64,000 nt of DNA, from contig NZ_QPII01000001.1 of NCBI RefSeq assembly GCF_003336675.1, forward strand, positions 186,001 through 250,000. Direction: 5' to 3'. Below, piece after piece: positions 1-8,963 of this stretch (the stretch's first letter is position 1; each line of letters starts with the position of its first letter). The notes below the pieces were generated by a model. The model was given only the letters and a program-made list of their open reading frames with translations, was not told the DNA's origin and did no database searches. The DNA is from Billgrantia montanilacus (GTDB taxonomy: Bacteria; Pseudomonadota; Gammaproteobacteria; Pseudomonadales; Halomonadaceae). The translations under genes and the position numbers were made by a program.

Positions 1-394
1 CCTGCAGCAGGCTGTTGAAGAACTGATCCTCCAGGCTGCCCCACCACAGCAGGAAGGGCTGATGTAGCTGCTGGAACAGGGTGAAGCCATCGGCATCGAG
101 GTCGTCCGGCGAAGCGGTGTCACTATCGGCTGCGGCCCGGGGGCGACTCTGCCGTCGGCGCCACTCGCTGATGAAGGTGTTTGTCAGGATATGGAACAGC
201 CAGGCGTCGAAGCGCTCGGGGTCGCGCAGCTTGTCGAGCCGTGTCCAGGCCCTGACCACCGCTTCGGCGACGATATCCTCGGCATCGTCGGGGTTGCGGG
301 TCAGGCGCAGCGCCGTTCCGTAGAGCCGATCCATCAAGGGCTCCAGGCGCTGTTCGAACCACTGCCGCCGATGGTTGGCGTCGCGGAATGTCAT
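1..394 (-). CDS. ECF-family RNA polymerase sigma factor (3' part beyond the left edge)
   Basis: I translated this minus-strand frame from the ATG whose complement lies at 392-394; it stays open to the window edge (131 codons). The N-terminal half carries a sigma-70 region 2: a core-binding helix with RLYGTALRLTRNPDDAEDIV followed by a -10 recognition part with AVVRAW and AWLFHILTNTFISEWRRR. This is the arrangement of extracytoplasmic-function sigma factors. The region 4 helix-turn-helix should lie outside the window. A G-rich stretch (complement of 400-404) precedes the ATG as a possible ribosome binding site. Any anti-sigma gene would be downstream, beyond the edge, so the controlling signal cannot be read here. 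The family call is firm; the subgroup is unknown. Confidence 0.85.
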   Translation of the reverse strand, partial: MTFRDANHRRQWFEQRLEPLMDRLYGTALRLTRNPDDAEDIVAEAVVRAWTRLDKLRDPERFDAWLFHILTNTFISEWRRRQSRPRAAADSDTASPDDLDADGFTLFQQLHQPFLLWWGSLEDQFFNSLLQ

Positions 395-674
395 GACATC
401 CCCCGGTTCGACCCGCCGAAGCGGAGCAAGCCATGCCGTCGAGCTGCGGGTGAGCTGGCTGGTGCGGGTCATTGGGCACCTCTTGAGCATGGAACGTCCC
501 AGGGCAGCGGGCAAATCGCGTTTGTGGCAAGGACGCAGCACGGGCCGTAAAGGTTCCCGCTTCAGCTGTCTCTGCATCGGCTGTCATGCCCGGGAACAAT
601 GACGGGGGCCGGTGCGTCCTTGGGGCACACGGCGACTCGACGTCGTGTCGTATCAGCTAAAGAGGAGAGCGACC
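395..674. other. Divergent intergenic region between the ECF sigma gene and the methyltransferase
   Basis: About 280 bases with no convincing gene. Open frames here are GC-driven shadows. It must hold the promoters of the two divergent genes, but I cannot name -35/-10 boxes with confidence. A strong ribosome binding site (AGAGGAG, about 660-667) precedes the methyltransferase ATG at 675. Confidence 0.5.
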
Positions 675-1466
675 ATGGCTATCAGCGCACAAGCAACACC
701 CGCTGCGGTGAATCGAACCGAGTTGGAGGAGCGAGTCAAGGCGATGTACCACGAGGTGGCACAGACACCGGATCATGACTTTCATTTCGAGATGGGCCGT
801 GGGTTGGCTGAGCGTCTGGGCTATGACCCGGCGGCGCTCGATCGGATTCCGGCCGCGGCCATCGACTCCTTTGCCGGTGTCGGCCACTTCTTCGATCTGG
901 TGGCGCTGCTTCCCGGCGAGTCGGTGCTGGACCTGGGCAGCGGCTCCGGCATGGACAGCCTGATCGCTGCACTGGCGGTAGGCGCCGAAGGCCGTGTCGA
1001 GGGGCTCGACATGACCGAGGCCCAGCGGGAGAAGGCAACCCGTCTGGCCCGGGAAGCGGGCTTCACCAATGTCGACTTCCACGCCGGCTATATCGAATCG
1101 CCGTCCTTCCCCGATGACAGTATCGATGCGGTCATCAGCAATGGCGTGATCAACCTGTCGGCGGACAAGCCAAGGGTCTTCGCCGAGGCGGCGCGGGTGC
1201 TGAAGCCCGGCGGACGCCTGGCGCTGGCCGATATCGTCACCGAAAAGCCACTTCCCGAGAGCGTCTCCTGCAACGCGACCCTGTGGGCGGCCTGCATCGG
1301 CGGCGCCCTTCAGCAAGATGCCTATCGTGCGGCCATCGAGTCGGCCGGCCTTGCCATCGAGGCCTGGCGCGAGCACCCCGAGTACCGCTTTCTGACCGAG
1401 TCGGCCCAGGGGGCTAGCAGTACCTATGGGGTCAAGAGCATTTCGCTGCTGGCGATCAAGCGGTGA
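675..1466 (+). CDS. ArsM-like SAM-dependent methyltransferase
   Basis: A 263-residue class I methyltransferase. The SAM-binding motif I is VLDLGSGSGMDS (about residues 84-95), with the acidic ribose-binding residue in EGLDMTEAQ. The segment SFAGVGHFFDL before motif I and VSCNATLWAACIGGAL near residue 198 are typical of the arsenite methyltransferase (ArsM) family, which methylates As(III) bound by cysteines. C199 and C207 are present. The cysteine usually found in the ISNCVINL motif is replaced by glycine (G157), so arsenic methylation is uncertain and another small-molecule substrate is possible. The start at 675 is chosen for its AGAGGAG site 8 bases upstream; the frame opens further upstream without one. 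It is followed by a gene for an exported cupin in the same direction. Confidence 0.8.
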   Translation: MAISAQATPAAVNRTELEERVKAMYHEVAQTPDHDFHFEMGRGLAERLGYDPAALDRIPAAAIDSFAGVGHFFDLVALLPGESVLDLGSGSGMDSLIAALAVGAEGRVEGLDMTEAQREKATRLAREAGFTNVDFHAGYIESPSFPDDSIDAVISNGVINLSADKPRVFAEAARVLKPGGRLALADIVTEKPLPESVSCNATLWAACIGGALQQDAYRAAIESAGLAIEAWREHPEYRFLTESAQGASSTYGVKSISLLAIKR

Positions 1467-1540
1467 GCTGCGGCGACAGTGTCTGACCGACAATAGCCGT
1501 GATTTTCCGACAAGAAAGGATCCACCCGAGGAGTAGTGAC

Positions 1541-2035
1541 ATGAACAAGCACAACGTTATGATCAACAAGGCGGGCATCCTGGCCGCCGCGACCCTTTTC
1601 CTGGGCCTGGCAGCCGGCGCGCTGCAGGCGGAGACCTACCATGGCGATGGCCACGTGCTGGGCACGCCGGACGACCTGACGTGGGGGCCGGTGGGCTCCA
1701 TGGGCGAGGGGGCCGAGATCGCCATCATCGAGGGCGATCTCGGGGAGGAGGCCCCGTTCACGTTCCGGCTTCGGCTTGCGGATGGCTACGAGATCAAGCC
1801 GCATGTGCACCCGGCCTACGAGCGGGTCACGGTGCTTTCGGGCACCCTGCACTTCGCCCATGGAGAGAGCTTCGACCGCGAGGCCGCCGAGGCGTTGCCC
1901 GTGGGAGGCTACGCCATCATGTCGCCGGGCGATGCCATGTTCGGCTACGCCGAGGGAGAGACGATCATCCAACTGCATGGCGAAGGCCCCTGGGGCATCG
2001 AGTACACCGATCCGGCGGATGACCCTCGCAACTGA
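1541..2035 (+). CDS. Exported cupin-domain protein
   Basis: A 164-residue protein with an N-terminal signal peptide (hydrophobic AGILAAATLFLGLAAGALQA, about residues 11-30). It is followed by one small beta-barrel cupin domain. Cupin motif 1 is seen as IKPHVHPAYERVTVLSGTLHF, where the two histidines and the glutamate would bind a metal. A weaker motif 2 lies around GGYAIMSPGDAMFGYAEGE. The reaction is not known; related small periplasmic cupins are often annotated only as cupin or DUF4437-like. It lies 74 bases after the methyltransferase and may share its transcript. A GAGGAG site at 1528-1533 supports the start. A large hairpin lies just downstream. Confidence 0.8.
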   Translation: MNKHNVMINKAGILAAATLFLGLAAGALQAETYHGDGHVLGTPDDLTWGPVGSMGEGAEIAIIEGDLGEEAPFTFRLRLADGYEIKPHVHPAYERVTVLSGTLHFAHGESFDREAAEALPVGGYAIMSPGDAMFGYAEGETIIQLHGEGPWGIEYTDPADDPRN

Positions 2036-2068
2036 ACCATCGCAACAAACCCTGCAACTGACGAGAGC

Positions 2069-2104
2069 AAGCGCGTGACGCCTGCACTGGCAGGCGGCGC
2101 GCTT
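2069..2104 (+). terminator. Long hairpin after the cupin gene
   Basis: AAGCGCG (2069-2075) pairs with CGCGCTT (2098-2104), and inside it CGCCTGC (2079-2085) pairs with GCAGGCG (2090-2096) around an ACTG loop. There is no good T-run, so it is either a weak intrinsic terminator or an mRNA 3' stabiliser. Confidence 0.55.
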
Positions 2105-2167
2105 GTCATGGCGCTGCAGCACGCTAGCATGGTGGTGGACACTATCCGATGGTAAAGAGGACGCACC

Positions 2168-2587
2168 ATGTGGCATCAACAGGAGCTGCGACTGGCCCCG
2201 CGTTCGCGGGGCTTTCATCTGATCACCGGGGAAGTGGTCGAGGGTGTGTCCGGGCTGGCCGAGGTATCGATTGGGCTGCTGCACCTGCAGCTGCTGCACA
2301 CCTCGGCGTCACTGACCCTCAACGAGAACGCCGACCCGGACGTGCGCCACGACCTGGATGCCTTCCTGCGCGAGCGCATCCCCGGCGATCTTCCCTACTT
2401 CCGCCACACACTGGAGGGTCCGGACGACATGCCCGCCCACGTCTGCGCCAGCCTGCTCGGTACCCAGCTCACCCTGGCGGTGCGCGACGGTCGCTTGGCA
2501 TTGGGGACCTGGCAGGGCATCTGGCTCGGCGAGCATCGCGACCACGGCGGGGCGCGTCGGCTGATCGCCACCCTGCAGGGGGAGTAA
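2168..2587 (+). CDS. YjbQ-family protein (UPF0047)
   Basis: A 139-residue single-domain protein of the YjbQ/UPF0047 family. Visible family marks are the central [22 protein letters not shown] segment, the [12 protein letters not shown] motif with conserved histidines, and the C-terminal [19 protein letters not shown] segment. Homologues have a compact trimeric fold and weak thiamine-phosphate-synthase-like activity has been reported for the family; the physiological role is not established. The length is normal. The ATG at 2168 has AGAGGA upstream. It is convergent with the SulP gene, with only 11 bases between the stops. Confidence 0.9.
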   Translation: MWHQQELRLAPRSRGFHLITGEVVEGVSGLAEVSIGLLHLQLLHTSASLTLNENADPDVRHDLDAFLRERIPGDLPYFRHTLEGPDDMPAHVCASLLGTQLTLAVRDGRLALGTWQGIWLGEHRDHGGARRLIATLQGE

Positions 2588-2598
2588 GGGCACGGCGC

Positions 2599-4344
2599 TC
2601 AGCGCTCGCGCTCCGACAGCCAGTGCCGCGCCAGACGCTGGGCGTGGTCCAGGTGGTTCACGGCGGAGAGTCGACCGGCCTCGCGATAGAGGCCGGCGCG
2701 GCGCAGCTTCATGACCATGCGCGCCGGCATGCCGATGAAGATCAGCCCCACGTTGCGGCTGCGCAACTCCTCGACCAACGATTGCAGGGCGACGATGGCG
2801 GTGGTATCGAGGCTCGGGACGTCGCGCATGTCGAGCATCACCACTCGCACCTCCGGGTCGACGATGCGCAGCGAGGAGATGGCCTTCTCGGCGGCGCCGA
2901 AGAATAACGGTCCGTTGACGTCATAGAGCGCCACCTGGCGTGGCAGGCTGCGGGCCAGCTCGCTATCGCCCGAGTCGAGTCGGCGGGCGTGGGTAATCTC
3001 GGCCATGCGGCGAATGAACAGCGCGGCGGCCAGGCCGATCCCCACCGCCACCGCCAGCACCATGTCGAACACCACCGTGAGCAGGAAGCAGATCACCAGT
3101 ATCGCCACATCGCTGCCCGGCGCGCTTTTCAGGGTGTGAACGAAATGGCGTGCCTCGCTCATGTTCCAGGCGATGATGAACAGCAGTGCGGCGAGCGCCG
3201 CCATGGGGACGAGCCCCAGCACACCGGCGAGCGCCACCACCGCCAGCAGCACCACCACGGAATGGACCACGGCGGCCACCGGCGAGAAGGCGCCGCTGCG
3301 AATGTTGGTGGCGGTTCGCGCCAGGGCCGCCGTGGCGGTGATGCCGCCGAAGAAGGGCACCACGATGTTGCCGAGGCCCTGGCCCACCAGCTCGGCATTG
3401 GGGTCGTGGCGGGTGCGGGTCAGGCCGTCGGCCACCACGGCACAGAGCAGTGACTCGATGGCGGCCAGCATGGCGATGGCCAGTGCTGGGCCGAGCAGTT
3501 CGCGGATCAGGCTGAAGTTCACCACGAGTGGCGTACCGTCCGGGCCTGGCAGGCGCCAGGGGAGCACCAGATCCGGCACAAAGGGCGGAATGCCGCTGCC
3601 GGTCCGGCCCTGGAATTCCCAGCTGAAGCGCGAAGCGATGGTATCGATCTCGATGCCCAGCGGTATCACCGCCTGCGCGGCCAGGGTGCCCACGACCAGG
3701 CCGACCAGGGGGGCCGGCACCGGCACCTTGAGCCGTGGCCAGAGGATCAGGGTGGCCAGGGTGAGCAGCCCCACGCCGATTTCGGCCGGGGCCAGGGTCG
3801 GCAATGCGTGCAGGACGAGCGCCAGGTTGTGCAGCGTACTGTCGCCCAGCGGGACCTGGTCGAGTCCCAGGAAGTCGGGAAGCTGCAGCAGGGCGATCAC
3901 CACGGCGATACCGGCGGTGAAGCCCAGCACCACCGGATAGGGCACGAACTGTATCAGGCTGCCCAGCCGTGCGAGTCCCAGTGCCACCAGGATCAGCCCC
4001 GCCATCAGGGTGGCGATCAGTAGCCCCCCGACGCCATGACTGGCGACGATGGGAAATAGGATCACCACGAAGGCCGCAGTGGGGCCGGAAATATTGAAGC
4101 GTGAGCCGCCGGTCAGCGCGATGATGGCACCGGCAACGATGGCGGTATAGAGTCCGTGCTGGGGCGGTACGCCGGTGGCGATGGCCAGTGCCATGGAGAG
4201 CGGAACCGCAACGATTCCGATGGTCAGCCCGGCCATCAGGTCACGACGCAGCTCGGCGAGCCCATAGCCCTCGCGCCAGGCGGCAAGCAGGGCGCTGCCG
4301 GGCATGGGCAGCTGGTAGCGAGGCTTGAGCGAGTGGCGGGACAT
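2599..4344 (-). CDS. SulP-family anion/dicarboxylate transporter with STAS domain (DauA-like)
   Basis: A 581-residue inner-membrane carrier. The N-terminal part is the multi-helix SulP transport domain; the signature region is GVPPQHGLYTAIVAGAIIALTGGSRF near residues 50-75. The last 120 residues form a cytoplasmic STAS domain (VVMLDMRDVPSLDTTAIVAL). E. coli DauA, a C4-dicarboxylate carrier, is close in length and layout, but SulP proteins also carry sulfate or bicarbonate, so the substrate is open. The frame is open upstream to 4671; I chose the ATG at 4344, which gives the normal N-terminus just before the first helix. It is transcribed in the same direction as betT but separated by the betT terminator. 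Confidence 0.85.
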   Translation of the reverse strand: MSRHSLKPRYQLPMPGSALLAAWREGYGLAELRRDLMAGLTIGIVAVPLSMALAIATGVPPQHGLYTAIVAGAIIALTGGSRFNISGPTAAFVVILFPIVASHGVGGLLIATLMAGLILVALGLARLGSLIQFVPYPVVLGFTAGIAVVIALLQLPDFLGLDQVPLGDSTLHNLALVLHALPTLAPAEIGVGLLTLATLILWPRLKVPVPAPLVGLVVGTLAAQAVIPLGIEIDTIASRFSWEFQGRTGSGIPPFVPDLVLPWRLPGPDGTPLVVNFSLIRELLGPALAIAMLAAIESLLCAVVADGLTRTRHDPNAELVGQGLGNIVVPFFGGITATAALARTATNIRSGAFSPVAAVVHSVVVLLAVVALAGVLGLVPMAALAALLFIIAWNMSEARHFVHTLKSAPGSDVAILVICFLLTVVFDMVLAVAVGIGLAAALFIRRMAEITHARRLDSGDSELARSLPRQVALYDVNGPLFFGAAEKAISSLRIVDPEVRVVMLDMRDVPSLDTTAIVALQSLVEELRSRNVGLIFIGMPARMVMKLRRAGLYREAGRLSAVNHLDHAQRLARHWLSERER

Positions 4345-4373
4345 GACGGTACCGAACGTTGAGCATGGTGTCG

Positions 4374-4383
4374 GTAACGTTAC
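4374..4383. promoter_or_regulatory. 10-bp palindrome upstream of the SulP gene
   Basis: GTAACGTTAC is perfectly self-complementary and lies 30 bases upstream of the SulP start codon, a usual place for an operator. No regulator can be assigned. Confidence 0.3.
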
Positions 4384-4427
4384 TCCTGCATATTGCGTTG
4401 CCACAAGCCGGCCAACGTCTATGACGC

Positions 4428-4459
4428 AAACAAAACGGCGACACCCGAAGGTGCCGCCG
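4428..4459 (-). terminator. Rho-independent terminator of betT
   Basis: Read on the minus strand, CGGCGGCACC, loop TTCG and GGTGTCGCCG form a 10-pair stem including G-T pairs, followed directly by TTTTGTTT. It lies 22 bases after the betT stop and separates betT from the SulP gene. Confidence 0.85.
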
Positions 4460-4480
4460 AAAGTAGGGCTGCAGAGTGGA

Positions 4481-6529
4481 TCAGGCCTGGCTGGCCGCTG
4501 CGGGCGGTTCACCCACCGCACCCGGCATGGCCTGTACATAACCGCCCTGGCCGGCGAGTGCCAGGAAGTGCAGGTGGCGCTCGTATTCCGACAGCACATC
4601 GGCGATGACCTGGCCACGGGTAAAGCCGTTGAGATCCTTCTCCAGGCCGCCTTCTGCCAGGTAGACGTCAAGGCGCACGTAATAGTCGTCGTCCGCCGGC
4701 AGGAAGCTCGGCGTGCGCATGCGATGCGGACACACCTGATAGACGAAGCTGGCTGCCTCGCCCAGGTCCACCTGCAGCGTCAGGCACGGCAGGGCTTCGC
4801 CCTCGAGATGCTCCTCGGTCACGTTGGCGGTCTGGCCGCGGCTCTCCAGCTCCTGGGCGAACTGGGTCAGCGCCGGGCGAATGGCATGCTCGATGGTGGC
4901 GGCGGCACCGGCACGGTTGGAGGTGTCGAGCGCCCTGTCCAGGCGCTCGCGCCAGTCGCCGCCGGGCGCCGTCCCGGTCACCTGTCGACGTGCATCGGCC
5001 TTGCTGCCCTCGAGCTTGAGCGCCTTGTACATCCCCACCATGATCGCGAAGATCACCAGCGAGAAGGGCAGGGCGGTGATCACCACCGCACTTTGAAGCG
5101 CCGCAAGGCCACCCGCCATCAGCAGAGCCACCGTCACCAGGCCGATCATCATCGACCAGAAGATGCGCAGCTTGATCGGCGCGTCGTGGTTAACGTCGGA
5201 GAGGATCGAGGTGAAGTTGGCCAGTACCAGGGCCCCGGAGTCCGCCGAGGTAATGAAGAAGACAATGCCAAGCACGGTGACCACGGCGGCGGTCAGGCCG
5301 ATATAGGGGTAGTACTCGAGCAGGGTGTACAGGGTGGTCTGCGGGGTGTTCAGGGCCTGTTCGCCTAGCTCGACGATTCCCTGGATGGCCACCAGTTCGA
5401 TACCGCTGTTACCGAAGACCGACATCCACACCATCATGAAGGCCAGCGGAATGCCCAACGCCCCGGCGACGAACTGGCGAATGGTGCGACCGCGGGAAAT
5501 TCGCGCCAGGAAGAGGCCGACGAAGGGCGTCCAGGCGATCCACCAGCCCCAGAAGAAGATCGTCCACCACATCTTCCACTCGTTGGCGGCGTCGCCGGCA
5601 AAGGCGTAGGTATCGAAGCTCTTGGCGATGAAGGTGGAGAAGTAGTCACCGGCGTTGTTCACCGCCATGTCGAGTAGCTGCAGGGTGTGGCCCTGGAACA
5701 GCACGAACAGCAGCAGCGCAAGCGCCAGCAGCATGTTGAACTCCGACAGCCGGCGGATGCCCTTCTCCACGCCGCTGACCACCGAGATGGTGGCGAGGAC
5801 CACCACCAGTGCGATCAGGATGATCTGCACCGAGAGGCTTTCGGGCACGTCGAACATGTAGGCCAGCCCGTAGTTCAGCTGCATCACGCCGATGCCCAGG
5901 CTGGTGGCGATACCGAACACGGTGGATATCACCGCGGTGATATCCACGGCATTACCGATGGGGCCATGGATGCGCTTGCCGAGCAGTGGGTAGAGCGCGC
6001 TGCGAATGGCCAGCGGCAGGCGGTGACGATAGCTGAAATAGGCCAGTGCCATGCCCATCAGCACGTAGAGCCCCCAGCCGGACAGCCCCCAGTGCATGAA
6101 GGTCTGGACCACGGCGGCGCGCATCGCTTCCTGGCTCTCCGGCGTCATGTCTGGTGGTGCCAGGTAGTGGGCGACCGGCTCGGCGACGCTGAAGAACAGC
6201 AGGTCGATACCGATGCCGGCGGCGAACAGCATCGCCGACCAGGAGAGCAGCGAGAACTCCGGTCGCGAATGGTCGGGGCCGAGCCGGATGCTGCCGAAGC
6301 GTGACAGGCCAATGGCAATCACGAAGATCAGGTAGGCGAGCACCGCCAGCATGTAGTACCAGCCGAAGGTCTGGCTGACCCAGGCCAGGCCGGCATCGAA
6401 GAAGGCGCCGGCTTCCTCGGTAAAGGTCATGGTCAAGACGAGGAAGACCAGGATGCCGGCGACGGAGCCGTGGAAGACCACGGGATTCAGTCGGTCGCGT
6501 CGTTCGGGAAGCGGATTATCAAGCGCCAT
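4481..6529 (-). CDS. betT: BCCT-family choline/betaine transporter, BetT type
   Basis: A 682-residue member of the betaine/carnitine/choline transporter family. These are 12-helix inner-membrane symporters. The family signature is clear in MWWTIFFWGWWIAWTPFVGLF followed by ARISRGRTIRQF. The protein has a long cytoplasmic C-terminal tail of roughly 160 residues, as in E. coli BetT (677 aa), where the tail tunes osmotic activation. By length and tail this is more BetT-like than the short betaine carriers, but substrate choice among choline, betaine and ectoine cannot be read with certainty. The ATG at 6529 has GGAG about 12 bases upstream; an upstream extension to 6616 has no support. A BetI-type palindrome lies about 200 bases upstream. 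Confidence 0.85.
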   Translation of the reverse strand: MALDNPLPERRDRLNPVVFHGSVAGILVFLVLTMTFTEEAGAFFDAGLAWVSQTFGWYYMLAVLAYLIFVIAIGLSRFGSIRLGPDHSRPEFSLLSWSAMLFAAGIGIDLLFFSVAEPVAHYLAPPDMTPESQEAMRAAVVQTFMHWGLSGWGLYVLMGMALAYFSYRHRLPLAIRSALYPLLGKRIHGPIGNAVDITAVISTVFGIATSLGIGVMQLNYGLAYMFDVPESLSVQIILIALVVVLATISVVSGVEKGIRRLSEFNMLLALALLLFVLFQGHTLQLLDMAVNNAGDYFSTFIAKSFDTYAFAGDAANEWKMWWTIFFWGWWIAWTPFVGLFLARISRGRTIRQFVAGALGIPLAFMMVWMSVFGNSGIELVAIQGIVELGEQALNTPQTTLYTLLEYYPYIGLTAAVVTVLGIVFFITSADSGALVLANFTSILSDVNHDAPIKLRIFWSMMIGLVTVALLMAGGLAALQSAVVITALPFSLVIFAIMVGMYKALKLEGSKADARRQVTGTAPGGDWRERLDRALDTSNRAGAAATIEHAIRPALTQFAQELESRGQTANVTEEHLEGEALPCLTLQVDLGEAASFVYQVCPHRMRTPSFLPADDDYYVRLDVYLAEGGLEKDLNGFTRGQVIADVLSEYERHLHFLALAGQGGYVQAMPGAVGEPPAAASQA

Positions 6530-6984
6530 GCGGGGCCTACTCCTGTCGGTTGATAGTTTCCCGTCGGTTTCCGACACCCAGACGCGCTGTGGATTGTTCT
6601 CCACAATCGAAAGCACGCCTGGCGGGTGTCCGGGCTAGGCCAGTCGAATCAGCCCCAGAGACGACTCCTTCCGACTCGCTGTAGCGGGCTGCCCCGATGA
6701 CTGAATGACGGGAAGCGTTTTTATTGAATGAACGTTCAAATAAAATACGCACATCTTGGCCAAGCTTCAACCCTGCGTTTACTGAGAGCCGGTAAACGTT
6801 AACGGAAGCGTGGAGTTCTGCTTGCAGAACGCTTTGGGGCAGCTATACCTGTTGTAACCGACTGCAAACAGGATGCCATGCACGCTGTGCCAGCCACGAC
6901 AAGGATGCGTTCGGGACGACTGACCTGCCGGGTTGGCCGGTGGGAAATGCCAGTATCAGAACAATGATAATTCCGGAGTATGCA
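6530..6984. other. Divergent control region between betT and the TRAP operon
   Basis: 455 bases without a supported gene. The only distinctive item is the palindrome TGAACGTTCA in an AT-rich patch (6719-6750). The AT content there suggests a promoter. I see no riboswitch or small-RNA structure that I can name. Confidence 0.5.
6729..6738. promoter_or_regulatory. BetI-like operator palindrome
   Basis: TGAACGTTCA is a perfect 10-bp palindrome flanked by TTATTGAA and AATAAAAT. BetI, the choline-responsive TetR-family repressor, binds sites with a GAACGTTC core in front of bet genes. Its place upstream of betT fits that role. No betI gene lies in this window, so the assignment rests on the motif and its neighbour. 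Confidence 0.5.
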
Positions 6985-8232
6985 ATGGCTCATGAAAAGC
7001 AACCGGCCGACCAGCCGGACGTTAAGCGCACTGCAACGGCTTCTATCTCGACAGCTTCAAGTACACCCGATTCCAGCACGCCATCCACCACAAGCACCGA
7101 TCGACAATCCCGCCGCCGCTTTCTCACCGGCTCGGCTGCTGCGGTGGGAGCCGGTGCCGTTGCCGCGGTAGGCTTTCCCAGTATTGCCGTGGCCCAGACC
7201 ACGACCCTGCGCTTCCAGAGTACCTGGCCCAATCAGGATATCTTCCACGAGTTTGCCGCCGACTATGTGCGCATCGTCAACGAGATGTCTGGTGGTCGTC
7301 TGCGCTTGAACCTGCTGCCTGCCGGGGCGGTGGTAGGGGCGCTGCAGATGCAGGATGCGGTGATCTCCGGCGCCCTGGACGGCGGCCATGGCGTCTCTGC
7401 CTACTGGTACGGCAAGCACAAGGCGTTCTCGCTGTTCGGCACGCCGCCGCCGTTTGGTTGGGACGCCCATCAGTTCCTGGCCTGGTTCTGGAACGGCGAT
7501 GGCCTGGCGCTCTACAATGAGCTGCTGGAGAGCTTGGAGCTGCCGCTGGTCGGCTACCTGACGGGGCCAATGCCGACCCAGGCGCTGGGCTGGTTCAAGG
7601 AACCGATCAGTAGCGCAGAGGACCTGCAAGGTCTCAAGTACCGTACCGTGGGACTGGCGGCCGACCTGATGCGCGAATTCGGCGCGGCCGTCACCATCAT
7701 GGGGGGCGGGGATATCGTTCCGGCCATGGACCGCGGCCTGCTCGACGGCGCCGAGTTCAACAATCCCTCCTCGGACCGACTGCTCGGTTTCCCTGATGTC
7801 AGCAAGACCTGGATGCTGCGCAGCTATCACCAGGACTGTGAGTCCTTCGAGATCATCCTCAACAAGGCGAAGCACGACAGCCTGCCCGAGGAGTTCCAGG
7901 CGATTCTGCAATACGCCGCCAAGGCTGCCTCGTCGGAAATGTACTGGAAGGCCATGGACCGCTACCCCAAGGACCTGCAGGCGATGCGCGAGCAGCAGGG
8001 CGTCCAGACCTATATCACCCCCGATTCGGTTCTTGAGGCCCAGCTTGCGGCCTGGGATACGGTTATCGAGAACGAGTCGAACAACAGCGAGTTCTTCAAG
8101 CGGGTGGTCGATAGTCAGCGCGAGTACTGCGAACGGGTCGTTGGTTGGCACCTGGAGGGTAATACCCCCAAGGAACCGGCCTATCGCCATTTCTATGGCA
8201 AGGCGCCTACCGACACTTCCACCATCCTGTAA
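6985..8232 (+). CDS. TRAP transporter substrate-binding protein, Tat-exported (TakP-like DctP family)
   Basis: A 415-residue periplasmic binding protein. A long N-terminal leader ends in a twin-arginine signal, SRRRFLTGSAAAVGAGAVAA (about residues 43-62), so it is probably exported folded by Tat. The mature part begins near TTTLRFQSTWPNQD. The segment GGGDIVPAMDRGLLDGAEFNNP matches the carboxylate-binding region of DctP/TakP-like proteins that bind 2-oxo acids; the exact ligand is unknown. The ATG at 6985 has GGAG 7 bases upstream; the longer frame from 6940 does not. It is the first gene of a three-gene TRAP operon with dctQ-like and dctM-like genes. Confidence 0.88.
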   Translation: MAHEKQPADQPDVKRTATASISTASSTPDSSTPSTTSTDRQSRRRFLTGSAAAVGAGAVAAVGFPSIAVAQTTTLRFQSTWPNQDIFHEFAADYVRIVNEMSGGRLRLNLLPAGAVVGALQMQDAVISGALDGGHGVSAYWYGKHKAFSLFGTPPPFGWDAHQFLAWFWNGDGLALYNELLESLELPLVGYLTGPMPTQALGWFKEPISSAEDLQGLKYRTVGLAADLMREFGAAVTIMGGGDIVPAMDRGLLDGAEFNNPSSDRLLGFPDVSKTWMLRSYHQDCESFEIILNKAKHDSLPEEFQAILQYAAKAASSEMYWKAMDRYPKDLQAMREQQGVQTYITPDSVLEAQLAAWDTVIENESNNSEFFKRVVDSQREYCERVVGWHLEGNTPKEPAYRHFYGKAPTDTSTIL

Positions 8233-8245
8233 CGTATATCGGTCC

Positions 8246-8274
8246 TCGGCCCGTCCCCGGCGGGTCGGGGCCGA
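8246..8274 (+). terminator. Intercistronic hairpin after the TRAP binding-protein gene
   Basis: TCGGCCC (8246-8252) pairs with GGGCCGA (8268-8274), with further inner pairs. It has no T-run. Such hairpins after binding-protein genes often stabilise the upstream mRNA or cause partial termination, so more binding protein is made than permease. Confidence 0.5.
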
Positions 8275-8366
8275 TGCCTGTCAGCTTTCCGATGCCAGGA
8301 CGGCGTCGGGAGTCGTGCCGCGGGGAGCCGTCGAGTATGCCGTGCCTCCCCTGGTGAGAGGTTTCC

Positions 8367-8963
8367 ATGCGCTTTATCTTCTTCATCGATCACCTCAGCA
8401 CCTGGGCGGGAAAACTGTTCGCCTGGGCGATCCTGATACTCACCTTCGTGGTGAGCTACGAAGTCTTCATGCGTTATGTCCTGGGGTCGCCAACGGCCTG
8501 GGCCTATGACACCAGCTACATGCTCTACGGCACGCTGTTCATGATGAGCGGGGCCTATGCGCTGGCACACAGTGCCCACGTGCGGGCTGATGTCGTGTCG
8601 CGCTACTTTCCGCCACGGGTGCAGGCGGGTCTGGACCTGGGCTTGTATGTGATCTTCTTCTATCCGGGCATCCTGGCGCTGGTGTGGTATGGGTGGGACT
8701 TCTTTGCGCTCTCCTACCGTCAGAACGAGCACAGCTCCTATACCCCCGGCGGGCCGCCCATCTACCCCTTCAAGTTCGTCATTCCTGCGGCGGCATTCCT
8801 GCTGATGGTGCAGGGCGTTGCCGAAGTCAGCCGGTGTGTACTGTGCCTGAAGCATGGCCAATGGCCGAGGCGGCTCGGTGACGTGGAGGAGATCGCGATC
8901 CCGGTCAACAAGCAGGAGGAGATTAAGTCAGCCCAGTCCGATTCCGGGGAGACGCGTCAATGA
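8367..8963 (+). CDS. TRAP transporter small permease (DctQ family)
   Basis: A 198-residue membrane protein with four predicted helices, the layout of the DctQ small subunit (helices near residues 10-35, 50-70, 90-110 and 130-155). The motif VVSYEVFMRYVLGSPTAWAYD is typical of the family. It pairs with the large DctM subunit encoded next, and the two genes overlap by four bases (ATGA), which supports translational coupling. A GAGAGG site precedes the ATG. The last 40 residues are polar and charged and probably cytoplasmic. Confidence 0.88.
   Translation: MRFIFFIDHLSTWAGKLFAWAILILTFVVSYEVFMRYVLGSPTAWAYDTSYMLYGTLFMMSGAYALAHSAHVRADVVSRYFPPRVQAGLDLGLYVIFFYPGILALVWYGWDFFALSYRQNEHSSYTPGGPPIYPFKFVIPAAAFLLMVQGVAEVSRCVLCLKHGQWPRRLGDVEEIAIPVNKQEEIKSAQSDSGETRQ

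Noticed and set aside
123..599. 158-codon minus-strand frame at the left edge
   Set aside because: It is an alternative frame over the ECF sigma gene; the sigma frame has recognisable region 2 motifs.
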